Below the pieces are notes generated by a model, which had not been told where the DNA came from, made no database searches, and saw only the letters and a program-made list of their open reading frames with translations. Positions 16,448 through 24,546 of a DNA stretch of 64,000 nucleotides are shown piece after piece (the stretch's first letter is position 1; every line of letters begins with the position of its first letter). The DNA is from Opitutia bacterium Tous-C4FEB (GTDB lineage: Bacteria > Verrucomicrobiota > Verrucomicrobiia > Opitutales > Opitutaceae). The DNA is taken from the NCBI GenBank assembly GCA_002304445.1, contig NEVA01000006.1:1-64000 (forward strand). The letters run 5' to 3'. A program made the position numbers and the translations under genes.

Positions 16448-18136
16448 TTACCGCGAGAGCTTCCGGTATTTGATCCGGTGAGGCTGGTCGGCGTCCTTGC
16501 CTTTCCGCTTCTTGAAATCTTCAAGGTAACTCGAGTAGTTGCCGGCGAACCAATGCACGGTGCTGTCGCCTTCAAAGGCCATGATGTGCGTCGCCACGCG
16601 GTCGAGGAACCAACGGTCGTGCGAGATGATCACCGCGCAGCCGGCAAACGTCTCCAGCGCTTCTTCCAGCGCGCGGATCGAATTCACGTCGAGATCGTTG
16701 GTCGGCTCGTCGAGCAGCAGCAGATTTGCCCCGCTCTTCAGTACGCGCGCGAGCAACACGCGGTTGCGTTCCCCGCCGGAAAGCACGCCGACTTTTTTCT
16801 GTTGGTCCGCACCCGTGAAACCGAACTGCGCGCAATAGGCGCGGCTGTTCACCGAGCGCGGCCCAAGCGCGAGGATTTCCTGCCCGTCGCTGATCACTTC
16901 CCAAATCGTCTTGTTGCCCTCCAGCGAATCGCGCGACTGCTCGACGTAGGCGAACTTCACCGTCTCGCCGACCTTGAACGTGCCCGCATCGGCTTTTTCC
17001 AAATCCGTGATGAGCTTGAAGAGCGTGGTCTTGCCCGCGCCGTTGGGCCCGATGATCCCAACGATGCCGCCGGGCGGCAGCGCGAAGTTGAGTTTATCGA
17101 AGAGCAATTTCTCGCCAAACGCCTTCGCCACATTCTGCGCCTCGACGACGACCGTGCCGAGCCGCGGGCCGGCCGGAATGATGATCTCGAAAATCTTTTC
17201 CTGTTCGACGACATCGGCTTTGAGCATGGCCTCGTAGGCGTTGATGCGCGCCTGGCCCTTTGATTGCCGGGCCTTCGCGCCTTGGCGAATCCAGGCCAGT
17301 TCTCGCGCCATGGCTTTCTGGCGCTTGCTCTCGGTGCGCTCGGCGACGGAGGCGACCGCCTGCTTCTGCTCGAGCCACGAGGAATAGTTGCCCTTCCACG
17401 GCAGACCGTGGCCGTGATCGAGTTCGAGAATCCAACCGGCCACATTGTCCAAAAAGTAGCGGTCGTGCGTGACGGCGATGACCGTGCCTTCGTAGCGACC
17501 GAGGTGCTGCTCGAGCCAATTAACACTGTCGGCATCGAGATGATTCGTCGGCTCGTCGAGCAAGAGAATCGACGGCTTCTGCAACAACAGTCGCGCGAGC
17601 GCCACGCGGCGCCGTTCACCGCCGGAAAGATGATCGACGATGGCGTCGCCGGGCGGACAACGCAGCGCATCCATCGCCATGTCCACCTGCGGCGCGACAT
17701 CCCACGCGCCGAGCGCGTCGATCTTTTCCTGCAGCTTCGCCTGTTTGTCGGCGACGGCATCCTTCGCCGCATCGTCGGCCGCTGCGGCGAGCTCGTCCCA
17801 ACTCGCATCGTAGGCCGCCGTGAGATCCGTGAGATGCTTCACGCCCTCTTCGACGCAGGCCCGCACCGTGGCCCCGGGGGTGAGGGCCGGTTCCTGCTGC
17901 AGAAAGCCCACCGTATAACCCGGTTCAAAATGCACGCGACCGTCGATCTCGGTATCGATCCCCGCGAGGATGCGCATGAGCGAGGACTTGCCGGAGCCGT
18001 TCAGGCCGAGGACTCCGATCTTCGCGCCGTAGTAAAACGAGAGGGAGATGTCGCGGAGGATTTCCTTGCGCTCGATTTTCTTCGAGACGCCGAGCATTGA
18101 GAAAATGATCTTCGGGGCTTCTTCGGTTTTGGCCAT
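16448..18136 (-). CDS. ettA: energy-dependent translational throttle protein EttA (ABC-F)
   Basis: The protein has 562 residues with two ATPase domains and no membrane segment. Domain 1 has Walker A GLNGSGKSS and signature LSGGERRRVALARLL; domain 2 has Walker A GPNGAGKTT and signature LSGGERNRVLLARVL. The arm/linker region ELAWIRQGAKARQSKGQARI is characteristic of EttA. ABC-F proteins bind the ribosomal E site; EttA gates the first elongation steps according to ATP/ADP ratio. It is preceded closely by the YkgJ-like gene (12 bases) and looks co-transcribed with it and the peroxiredoxin gene. Confidence 0.95.
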   Translation of the reverse strand: MAKTEEAPKIIFSMLGVSKKIERKEILRDISLSFYYGAKIGVLGLNGSGKSSLMRILAGIDTEIDGRVHFEPGYTVGFLQQEPALTPGATVRACVEEGVKHLTDLTAAYDASWDELAAAADDAAKDAVADKQAKLQEKIDALGAWDVAPQVDMAMDALRCPPGDAIVDHLSGGERRRVALARLLLQKPSILLLDEPTNHLDADSVNWLEQHLGRYEGTVIAVTHDRYFLDNVAGWILELDHGHGLPWKGNYSSWLEQKQAVASVAERTESKRQKAMARELAWIRQGAKARQSKGQARINAYEAMLKADVVEQEKIFEIIIPAGPRLGTVVVEAQNVAKAFGEKLLFDKLNFALPPGGIVGIIGPNGAGKTTLFKLITDLEKADAGTFKVGETVKFAYVEQSRDSLEGNKTIWEVISDGQEILALGPRSVNSRAYCAQFGFTGADQQKKVGVLSGGERNRVLLARVLKSGANLLLLDEPTNDLDVNSIRALEEALETFAGCAVIISHDRWFLDRVATHIMAFEGDSTVHWFAGNYSSYLEDFKKRKGKDADQPHRIKYRKLSR

Positions 18137-18148
18137 GCGCCGAATCGA

Positions 18149-18412
18149 CTAGGGTTTCGTCGCCAGTTCAAGCCGCGCGAGCAGGTCGAGCGCATCAAGG
18201 CGATTTACCCCGCAGATGTCCGCCATCGGCCGCAGACTGGCGCAGACCGCCGGGCGGTCGGCCCGCCCAAAAATCGCGCAGCGGAAATCCGCGAGCAGCT
18301 GCACACACCTCACGCCGGCCGGCTTGCCGTGAGGCATCCCCGGGATCGACGAAGAAATCGATGGCGCGATGCAACACGCGCCGCAACCAGCGCGACAGTC
18401 CATGGCCGACAA
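18149..18412 (-). CDS. YkgJ-family cysteine-cluster protein
   Basis: A small protein of 87 residues with the family's CRAGCGACC start (C-x3-C-x2-CC) and later Cys in VRCVQLL, FRCAIF, AVCASL and DICGVN. The pattern suggests binding of zinc or an Fe-S cluster. The function of the family is not established. It sits between the peroxiredoxin and ettA genes, 26 and 12 bases apart, on the same strand. Confidence 0.88.
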   Translation of the reverse strand: MSAMDCRAGCGACCIAPSISSSIPGMPHGKPAGVRCVQLLADFRCAIFGRADRPAVCASLRPMADICGVNRLDALDLLARLELATKP

Positions 18413-18438
18413 GCGGGGCCATGGCCCGCCGGCACAAG

Positions 18439-18915
18439 CTATTTCAAGCCCGCGATCAGCACCTTGAGCTGCGCCGCGTGGTCCGCCGTGTCCACTTTCT
18501 CCGCCACCGCGAGCACCGTGCCGTCGCCCCCGAGCACAAATGCCGCCCGCGCCGGCCCAAAGTATTTTTTGCCGTACATGGACTTTTCCACGACCGCATC
18601 CGCCGCCTGCGCAAAAAGATCACCGGGATCGCTCGCCAACGTATAGGTGATTTTCTTCTTCGCGGCGTATTTCAGATGCGAGCCGGGAGTGTCGCGGCTG
18701 ACGGCGACGAGTGAAAAACCGGCCTCGGCAAACTCGGCGGCGTGGGCCGCGAGCGAGTCATTCTGCTTATCGCAGGAACCCGTGTTATTCTTCATATAGA
18801 CCGACACAATCGTGCGGCGGGTGAGCAGATCCTTGAACGCGACCTCCTTGGCGACGCCGCCGGCGACGATCGTGAGCTTAAAGTTGGTTTTCAGTTTCTT
18901 TCCGGGAGAAATCAT
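18439..18915 (-). CDS. peroxiredoxin, BCP/PrxQ-like
   Basis: The protein has 158 residues with no signal peptide. The AhpC/TSA fold is recognisable in TIVSVYMKNNTGSCDKQNDS, where Cys after NTGS takes the peroxidatic position, then FSLVAVSRDTPGSHLKYAAK and FGPARAAFVLGGDGTVLAVA. The PxxxTxxC motif is altered to MKNNTGSC, so activity should not be assumed. It would reduce hydrogen or organic peroxides using thioredoxin. It heads a minus-strand group with the YkgJ-like gene and ettA, and is divergent from a thioesterase gene. Confidence 0.88.
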   Translation of the reverse strand: MISPGKKLKTNFKLTIVAGGVAKEVAFKDLLTRRTIVSVYMKNNTGSCDKQNDSLAAHAAEFAEAGFSLVAVSRDTPGSHLKYAAKKKITYTLASDPGDLFAQAADAVVEKSMYGKKYFGPARAAFVLGGDGTVLAVAEKVDTADHAAQLKVLIAGLK

Positions 18916-19031
18916 AGTGCAGCCACTGAGCGAGGGTCGGCGTCGGCGTCAAATTACCCGACAATTTAGCCCAAAAATACCTCCGGTTGAGGCTTTGACG
19001 TGCCGATAAATAACCTGCAACTTCGCCCCGA

Positions 19032-19493
19032 ATGAAATCCGTCAAGGTGCCCGCTTTGGAGCTGTTCCTCCACGAAATGATCCCCCTCGCCAAGGCGATG
19101 GGCGTCGGCGTGGAAGTCAGCGATGAACGCGCCCTCACCCTGACGGCTCCAAAAGAGCAAAACAAAAATTCGCTCAACACCGCATTTGGCGGCAGTCTCG
19201 TTTCACTCGCCACCTTAGCCGGTTACGGTGTCGTCTGGGAGTTGATGAAAAACGAAAAAGGCGCCGAAAAACCCGAATGGAGTATCGTCGTCAAGGAGAG
19301 CCGAGCGGCCTACCGCCGCCCCGTGATCGGCGACCTGAGGGCGATCTGCGAGCGCCCGGCCCAAGCTGCCATCGCCGAATTCAAGGAGGCTCTCGCCCGC
19401 TACGGCAAAGCCAAGCTCAAGCTTCGCGCCCGCGTCATCGAAAAGGGTCAGACCGCGGTCGATGTGACCGCGGCTTTTGTCGTCACCCGCTAG
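19032..19493 (+). CDS. hotdog-fold thioesterase (YiiD C-terminal domain family)
   Basis: The protein has 153 residues. LFLHEMIPLAKAMGVGVE is the first hotdog helix/strand, and NSLNTAFGGSLVSLATLAGY is the conserved catalytic segment of the YiiD_C family. WSIVVKESRAAYRRPVIGDL completes the fold. It probably hydrolyses acyl-CoA or acyl-ACP; the substrate is unknown. In other bacteria this domain is fused to an acetyltransferase, but here it stands alone. A terminator follows at 19527. Confidence 0.88.
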   Translation: MKSVKVPALELFLHEMIPLAKAMGVGVEVSDERALTLTAPKEQNKNSLNTAFGGSLVSLATLAGYGVVWELMKNEKGAEKPEWSIVVKESRAAYRRPVIGDLRAICERPAQAAIAEFKEALARYGKAKLKLRARVIEKGQTAVDVTAAFVVTR

Positions 19494-19526
19494 ACTCCGT
19501 CCGCCTGACCCCGCCCCGTCGTCCAA

Positions 19527-19553
19527 CCGCGCCCGACCCGGCGTGGTTTTTTT
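19527..19553 (+). terminator. Rho-independent terminator
   Basis: A 7-bp stem ccgcgcc / ggcgtgg (one G-U pair) with a 6-base loop is followed by seven T residues. It ends the thioesterase transcript just before the convergent dUTPase gene. Confidence 0.75.
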
Positions 19554-19559
19554 GCGGGC

Positions 19560-19931
19560 TTAGATGTGCTTCGAATCCGCCTCGTCTTTCTTCACGTAGC
19601 CGCTGTCCTGCCGCTGATGATTCACGGCGTTTTTCTTGAGGTAAGCCTGGTAAACGTCGTCGGCCGACATGCCCAAGGTCTGGGCCAGCGACACGAGAAA
19701 ATGAAACAGATCAACGACTTCGACCTTGGCGTTCTGCTCGTCGAATTTTTGATATTTCGCCCACCACTTCCACGGCACGCTGTCGATCAGCTCGGCGGTT
19801 TCCTGCTGTAAAGCGCGGGTGTAATTGAGCACCCATTTGGCTTTTTCCTCATCGGTCGGTGGCGGCAAGGTGACGCCGATCCGTGCATTGAGCGCCGCCT
19901 GCATGCGAAAAATTTCTTCAAATTTGTCCAT
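19560..19931 (-). CDS. dimeric (all-alpha) dUTP diphosphatase-like protein
   Basis: About 123 residues from the ATG at 19931 (MDKFEEIFRMQAALNARIG); the upstream in-frame extension is ignored. The signature of dimeric dUTPases is present: YTRALQQETAELIDSVPWKWW, with the Mg-binding ExxE pair, then the second acidic motif VEVVDLFHFLVSLAQTLGM. The C-terminus YLKKNAVNHQRQDSGY fits the nucleotide-contact region. It hydrolyses dUTP to dUMP and so keeps uracil out of DNA. It lies alone, convergent with the thioesterase gene. Confidence 0.85.
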   Translation of the reverse strand: MDKFEEIFRMQAALNARIGVTLPPPTDEEKAKWVLNYTRALQQETAELIDSVPWKWWAKYQKFDEQNAKVEVVDLFHFLVSLAQTLGMSADDVYQAYLKKNAVNHQRQDSGYVKKDEADSKHI

Positions 19932-20157
19932 GCGCGCGACGGTGCAAACGGGCTCCAACGCTGGCAAGCCCGCGTTGACGCCGATGCCGCGGACCGCGTT
20001 ACCCGTCCTCTTGAATTTGCAGTTGCCCCGGCAAGGCAGTCACGCGATCCTGATTGTTTGAGGCCGACGTCGAGTGCGCTTACCGCGCTCCGCCGGTGTC
20101 ACCAACCCGGGCCGCTCCCGCATCGCGGTGAGTGCCCAGAAAACAAAAAACAACAAC

Positions 20158-21294
20158 ATGACAGATCAAGATACGTCCGGCACACCCGCCGCCCCGAACG
20201 CCGATAGCTTGGCGCCGGCGGCCCCTGCCGCGACTGCCCCTGCGAGCACCGCAAGCGGCGAGACCCAGCCGTTCGGTTCGTTCGGCGCTGCCAAGGGCTC
20301 CGGCCTCAACCGCGGCAAGAAACGTCCCGCCCACAGCAACCCGGCCCCGGCCGCGTCCACCGTAGCCTACACCCCCAGCTCCCTCGAGGTCATCACCTCA
20401 AAGAGCGAATATAAGAATCCGTTCGCGCCCGAGCCGGTAGCTCCTGCAATCGCGCCGGTTAGCACTCCGGCTCCCGTTGAAGTCACCGCCCCGGCTCCGG
20501 TCGCCGCGGTGATCGCCCCAGCACCTGCGCCTGCGCCCGCTCCGGCTCCCGTCGTCGCGGCGGAAAAAGTCGAACTCAACATCCTCCCGCCGGCCGAATC
20601 AAAACGTGCCGCCACGAGTTGGGAATCGCACTCCGGCGGGTCCGCTGCCCGCCGCGAGGATCGCCCGACGTTCCGCGTCGAGCCCCGCCCCGGCCAGCCG
20701 CGCAACCCCGAAACCTCTCCGACCAAGGACCTTTACCCGTTGGATGCTTCGGCACCGACTTCCCGCGATTCGGGCCCGCGTGACTCCGGTCCGCGCGATT
20801 CCAGCCGCGGCCCGCGACGCGACGGTCCCCGTTTCGAGCCCCGTGAACCTCGCCGCGATCCCCGGCCCGAGCAAAGCAACCGCCTGCCCACCCCGGCTCC
20901 AAAAGCCAAATCCGGCGGCGGCTTCATCGGCTGGCTCAAAGGTCTTTTCGGCGCAAAGCCGGCCGCAACTGAAACCCCTTCGACTGCTCACGGTGAACGG
21001 CACCGCGAGGGTAGCGAAGGTGGCGGTGACGGTTATCAAGGCGGCGGTCGTCGCCGCAGCCGTCGCGGTGGTCGTGGTCGCTCCCAAGGCGGTGATCGCC
21101 AAGAGGGCTATACCCCGCGTCCCGAGGGCCAGAGCTCCGGCGGCGGCGAGGGCCAGGGCGAACCTCGCGGTGGAGGCCGCGGTGAGTATCGTGGCGGTGG
21201 CGGTCGCCATCGCGGCGGTCGTGGCCGAGATCGCGGCGATCGCGGCGGTTCCGATCCACGCCCAGAAGGTCGACAGGGCGGCGGCGCGATCTGA
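20158..21294 (+). CDS. Ala/Pro-rich protein with a C-terminal RGG-type basic tail
   Basis: The protein has 378 residues from the ATG at 20158; the upstream extension lacks coding character. It has no recognised domain. Residues ~1-140 are Ala/Pro-rich with many AP dipeptides. A middle part holds repeated RDSGP units (SRDSGPRDSGPRDSSRG) rich in Arg and acidic residues. A short hydrophobic island GGGFIGWLKGLFGAKP follows. The last ~90 residues are Gly/Arg-rich (RRRSRRGGRGRSQGG, RGGGGRHRGGRGRDRG), resembling eukaryotic-style RGG RNA-binding tails. It probably binds RNA or nucleic acid as a disordered protein, by inference only. A terminator follows. Confidence 0.75.
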   Translation: MTDQDTSGTPAAPNADSLAPAAPAATAPASTASGETQPFGSFGAAKGSGLNRGKKRPAHSNPAPAASTVAYTPSSLEVITSKSEYKNPFAPEPVAPAIAPVSTPAPVEVTAPAPVAAVIAPAPAPAPAPAPVVAAEKVELNILPPAESKRAATSWESHSGGSAARREDRPTFRVEPRPGQPRNPETSPTKDLYPLDASAPTSRDSGPRDSGPRDSSRGPRRDGPRFEPREPRRDPRPEQSNRLPTPAPKAKSGGGFIGWLKGLFGAKPAATETPSTAHGERHREGSEGGGDGYQGGGRRRSRRGGRGRSQGGDRQEGYTPRPEGQSSGGGEGQGEPRGGGRGEYRGGGGRHRGGRGRDRGDRGGSDPRPEGRQGGGAI

Positions 21295-21340
21295 TTTGCG
21301 TTAATCCTTGCCCACCGCGCAGACCCAAGCGCAATTCAAC

Positions 21341-21368
21341 GGCGTCCCTTCACCGGGGCGCCTTTTTT
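21341..21368 (+). terminator. Rho-independent terminator
   Basis: The stem ggcgtccc / ggggcgcc (one G-U pair) with a 6-base loop is followed by six T residues, downstream of the RGG-protein gene. Confidence 0.85.
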
Positions 21369-21400
21369 CATTTTCCGCTCCCTCCGGCGCCGGATCGGAC

Positions 21401-21432
21401 TCCCAGCTCCCAACTCTCAGCTCTCAACTTCT
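21401..21432 (+). repeat. CTCTCAA-type short repeat upstream of murA
   Basis: Units of the form cagctcccaactctcag and ctctcaac run in tandem just before the murA start. Similar runs lie at 37826, 39701, 50146 and 54144. Confidence 0.6.
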
Positions 21433-21441
21433 TCCTCCCAG

Positions 21442-22731
21442 ATGTCCGATCTCATCGTCCACGGCGGTCGCCCTCTCTCCGGCACCATCACTCCGTCCGG
21501 CAACAAGAACTCCGTTCTTCCCATCTTTTGCGCCACGCTGCTCACCGATGGGCCCGTGACCTTGCTAAACGTCCCCGACATCACCGATCTCAACAAACTC
21601 GTCGCTTTCTTTCAGACTCAGGGCTCGCAGATCAGTTGGGACCGCAACGCCGGAACCATGCGGGTCGATCACTCGTCGTTTCGCAGTACCCTCGCCGACG
21701 ACGAGCTGCCGCAGGACATGCGCTCGACGGTCCTGCTTTACCCCGCCCTGCTCCATCGTTTCCGCAAACTCACCATCCGCGCCAACACCAAAGGCTGCTC
21801 GCTCGGAGTCCGCGAGATCGACCCCCACCTCGAAATCCTCCGCGCCCTGGGCACCGTCATTAACGAAGGCGAACCGCTCATCCTCGCCCTCCCCGGCGGC
21901 TTCACCGGCGCCCGTCACTGGTGCGACTACATGTCGGTCACCGTCACGGAGAATTTCGCCATGGCCGCCGCCCTCGCCGCCGGCTCTTCCACGCTCATCA
22001 ACGCCGCCAGCGAGCCGCACGTGCAGGAGCTCTGCGCCGCGCTCGTTGCGATGGGCGCCCGAATCGAAGGCCTCGGCACCAGCCGCCTCGAAATCACCGG
22101 CGTGAAACGGCTCCACGGTGCCACCATCACCATCGGGACCGACTACCACGAGATCGTTACCTTCCTCGCCCTCGGCGCGATCACCGGCGGCGAAGTGCGC
22201 GTCGAGCATTCGCTCCCGCATCACTTCGACCTCATCGCCCGCGCCTTCGCCAAACTCGGCGTGATCGTCGAACACGAGGGCACCACCGCTGTCGTCCGCC
22301 GCAACCAATCGCTCCGCATCGCGGCGCCGTTCACCAGCAACCTCCTGCCGAAAATCGAAGCCGCGCCGTGGCCTTACTTCTCCGTCGATCTGCTGCCGCT
22401 TATGATCGCACTGAGCACCCGTTGCGAAGGGACGATCCACTTTTGGAACAAGGTTTACGAAAACGGGTTTTCCTGGATTCCCGAACTGGCGAAGTTCGGC
22501 GCCCACGCGCTCGTGAGCGATCCGCACCGCATCGTCATTTTCGGCAACCGTCCCCTCCACCCGGCCACCGTCGACTCGCCCTACATCATCCGCGCCGCCG
22601 TCGCCCTCGCGATGGTCGCGGCCGCGATTCCCGGCAAATCAGTCGTGCGCAACGCCGAGATCATCAAGCGCGCCCACCCTCGCTTCGTCGAAAATCTTCG
22701 CAGCCTCGGCGCCGAGCTGGAGTGGAAATAA
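21442..22731 (+). CDS. murA: UDP-N-acetylglucosamine 1-carboxyvinyltransferase (MurA family)
   Basis: The protein has 429 residues, close to the usual ~420. It starts [20 protein letters not shown], where K-N matches the catalytic pair of MurA. The PEP-reactive Cys loop is [18 protein letters not shown] (Cys present). The late catalytic Asp region is altered to [14 protein letters not shown] in place of the common GFPTDMQ. It would transfer enolpyruvate from PEP to UDP-GlcNAc, the first step of peptidoglycan synthesis. Sequence drift from typical MurA means a paralogue with a related role is possible. It is followed by ruvB after 4 bases. Confidence 0.85.
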   Translation: MSDLIVHGGRPLSGTITPSGNKNSVLPIFCATLLTDGPVTLLNVPDITDLNKLVAFFQTQGSQISWDRNAGTMRVDHSSFRSTLADDELPQDMRSTVLLYPALLHRFRKLTIRANTKGCSLGVREIDPHLEILRALGTVINEGEPLILALPGGFTGARHWCDYMSVTVTENFAMAAALAAGSSTLINAASEPHVQELCAALVAMGARIEGLGTSRLEITGVKRLHGATITIGTDYHEIVTFLALGAITGGEVRVEHSLPHHFDLIARAFAKLGVIVEHEGTTAVVRRNQSLRIAAPFTSNLLPKIEAAPWPYFSVDLLPLMIALSTRCEGTIHFWNKVYENGFSWIPELAKFGAHALVSDPHRIVIFGNRPLHPATVDSPYIIRAAVALAMVAAAIPGKSVVRNAEIIKRAHPRFVENLRSLGAELEWK

Positions 22732-22735
22732 TCCC

Positions 22736-23779
22736 ATGGCCGCTTCCGATTCCAACAAGGGCGTCAACTTTCTCGCCTCCACCCTCGCCACCCCCGTCTC
22801 GCCCGCCGAGGCCGCGCTGCGTCCTCTTTCGTTTTCAGATTTTACCGGTCAGCTCAAGACGATCGATCGCCTGAAAATCATGGTCGGCGCCGCCAAGAAA
22901 CGCGGCGAGGCCCTCAATCACATTCTCCTCTCCGGCCCGCCCGGCCTCGGCAAGACCACCCTCGCCTTCATCCTCGGCAACGAACTGGGCAAGGCCGTGC
23001 GCGTCACTTCCGGCCCGGTCATCGAAAAAGCCGGCGATCTCGCGGGCCTGCTTACCAGTCTCGAAGAAGGCGACATCCTCTTTATCGACGAAATCCACCG
23101 TATCCCCAAAACCGTCGAGGAGTATCTCTACTCGGCGATGGAAGATTTTCGGCTCGATATCATGATCGACCAAGGCCCCAACGCCCGCAGCGTCCGCCTG
23201 TCGATTCCGCGCTTTACGCTGGTCGGGGCCACGACCCGCTCCGGCCTGCTCACTGCGCCCTTGCGCTCGCGCTTCACCCTCCAGACGCGGCTCGACTATT
23301 ACGATCACGCCACCCTCGAGGGGATCGTCCAGCGCAGTTGCGGCTTGCTGGGCGTGGCCATCGATCAAGGCGGCGCGTCCGAGATCGCCACCCGCGCCCG
23401 CGGCACGCCGCGCGTCGCCAACAATCTCATCAATTTCTGCCGCGACTACGCCCAGGAACGCGCCTCGGGCAAAATCACGAAACCCGCCGCCGCCGCCGCT
23501 TTGGAACTGCTCGAGATCGACGCCGCCGGCCTCGATGAGATGGACAAACGCATGTTACGCGTCATGGCCGAGAACTATCGCGGCGGGCCCGTGGGCATGA
23601 GCACGATCGCCGTCGCCGTCGGCGAAGAAGCCGAAACCCTCGAAGAAGTTCATGAACCTTTTTTGATTCAGGAAGGCTACCTGCAACGCACCCCTCAGGG
23701 CCGCACGCTTACCCCGAAGGGCTACGCCGCCGTCGGACTGAAAGCTTCCGTCGCCGCTGACCAACCCGGTTTGTTCTAA
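22736..23779 (+). CDS. ruvB: Holliday junction branch-migration helicase RuvB
   Basis: The protein has 347 residues. It shows the RuvB start [20 protein letters not shown], Walker [11 protein letters not shown], Walker [11 protein letters not shown], sensor 1 [17 protein letters not shown], the Arg finger region and the C-terminal winged helix ending PKGYAAVGL. It drives branch migration of Holliday junctions with RuvA. ruvA and ruvC are not in the window. It starts 4 bases after the murA stop, so the two are probably co-transcribed. Confidence 0.96.
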   Translation: MAASDSNKGVNFLASTLATPVSPAEAALRPLSFSDFTGQLKTIDRLKIMVGAAKKRGEALNHILLSGPPGLGKTTLAFILGNELGKAVRVTSGPVIEKAGDLAGLLTSLEEGDILFIDEIHRIPKTVEEYLYSAMEDFRLDIMIDQGPNARSVRLSIPRFTLVGATTRSGLLTAPLRSRFTLQTRLDYYDHATLEGIVQRSCGLLGVAIDQGGASEIATRARGTPRVANNLINFCRDYAQERASGKITKPAAAAALELLEIDAAGLDEMDKRMLRVMAENYRGGPVGMSTIAVAVGEEAETLEEVHEPFLIQEGYLQRTPQGRTLTPKGYAAVGLKASVAADQPGLF

Positions 23780-24107
23780 ACCCGCGGGACGAAAAGTGGG
23801 GCTCACCAGCGGCATCGTCTCGGCGGGAGACTCGTGCGACTTGCACCCAAGGTCCTACAACGACGCCCGCCGCTCTTCCTCAGTGGCTCGCTCACTCCGA
23901 AAGCGAGGCCAACGGTCAACCGCCCGGCGTCCTCGGTATGCCGCTCCGGCTCGGTTTCACCTTTCAGAAACTGCGCGCCGGATCTCGCGCACCAGCCCCA
24001 TGGTCCGACCGGCCGCGCCCGCGGCCTGACAACTGCCGCCCCGGCTTCCGCCGTCGTCCTTGCGTTCGGCTGCATCTCGCTCACGCTCCCACTGTCCCAC
24101 AAAAACT
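23780..24107. other. 328-base region without a gene; possible structured RNA
   Basis: No ORF here has coding character in either strand. Several short stems are visible on inspection: gtctcggcgggagac, gtgcgacttgcac, ggctcgct paired with agcgaggcc, and ggccgcgcccgcggcc. They are closely spaced between 23815 and 24035. The signature sequences of RNase P RNA, tmRNA, 6S RNA and SRP RNA were looked for and not found. It could be a novel RNA or simply GC-rich intergenic DNA; strand is undetermined. Confidence 0.3.
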
Positions 24108-24209
24108 ATGGCCAAAACACAAAACTCCCAAAAAAAGACCCTCAAGAAACCGCTTAAGACCCAAGCGGAGAAAAAAATCGCGAAACGCGACAAGAAGGCC
24201 GGCCGTTAA
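24108..24209 (+). CDS. 33-residue lysine-rich basic protein
   Basis: The frame starts MAKTQNSQKKTLKKPLKTQA and ends KAGR, giving 33 residues with about 12 Lys and 3 Arg. It is too short for the usual ORF cut-off. A strong terminator 80 bases downstream on the same strand supports a transcript here. No domain is known; a small nucleic-acid- or ribosome-binding protein is a guess from charge. No clear Shine-Dalgarno precedes the ATG. Confidence 0.5.
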   Translation: MAKTQNSQKKTLKKPLKTQAEKKIAKRDKKAGR

Positions 24210-24288
24210 TCACGGCGCCTCGCCCGATCGCCGGACCAACTCCAGCTTCGGGTAGGTTTTCCAACGGAAGCCCGACTCCCGCCCCCTC

Positions 24289-24314
24289 CGCGCCGATTCA
24301 CTCGGCGCGTTTTT
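24289..24314 (+). terminator. Rho-independent terminator
   Basis: A perfect 8-bp stem cgcgccga / tcggcgcg with loop TTCAC is followed by five T residues. It ends the small lysine-rich gene, and its T-tract overlaps the stop of the convergent minus-strand gene. Confidence 0.9.
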
Positions 24315-24546
24315 ATTTTACCAAAACGGTGACCCGGGACACGTCGCTGTCCTTTGACTCAAACGATACCAACCGGCGTTGCTTCGAACCCATGGCCGGC
24401 AACGTGCGCCAGACCGGCGCGAAGCGCTCGTCGTTGTCGTTGAACCGGCAATAAACCATCGGCGTGCGCGAACCTTTGCTTTCGTTGGTAAACTCGGCCC
24501 AAACGCGCACGCGACCGTCCGGAAGCGCATAGGTCGCAGCATTCAC
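24313..24546 (-). CDS. small uncharacterised protein translationally coupled to gudD
   Basis: About 77 residues from a GTG at 24546, which overlaps the gudD stop as GTGA; another GTG lies at 24558. The sequence reads [20 protein letters not shown] then [23 protein letters not shown] and ends in VTVLVK. The alternating hydrophobic pattern suggests a small beta-sandwich domain. No family is recognised. Position suggests co-expression with glucarate catabolism. Confidence 0.55.
   Translation of the reverse strand: MNAATYALPDGRVRVWAEFTNESKGSRTPMVYCRFNDNDERFAPVWRTLPAMGSKQRRLVSFESKDSDVSRVTVLVK

Noticed and set aside
23780-24107. RNase P RNA, tmRNA, 6S RNA or SRP RNA in the gap after ruvB
   Set aside because: The conserved core sequences of these RNAs could not be found on either strand.
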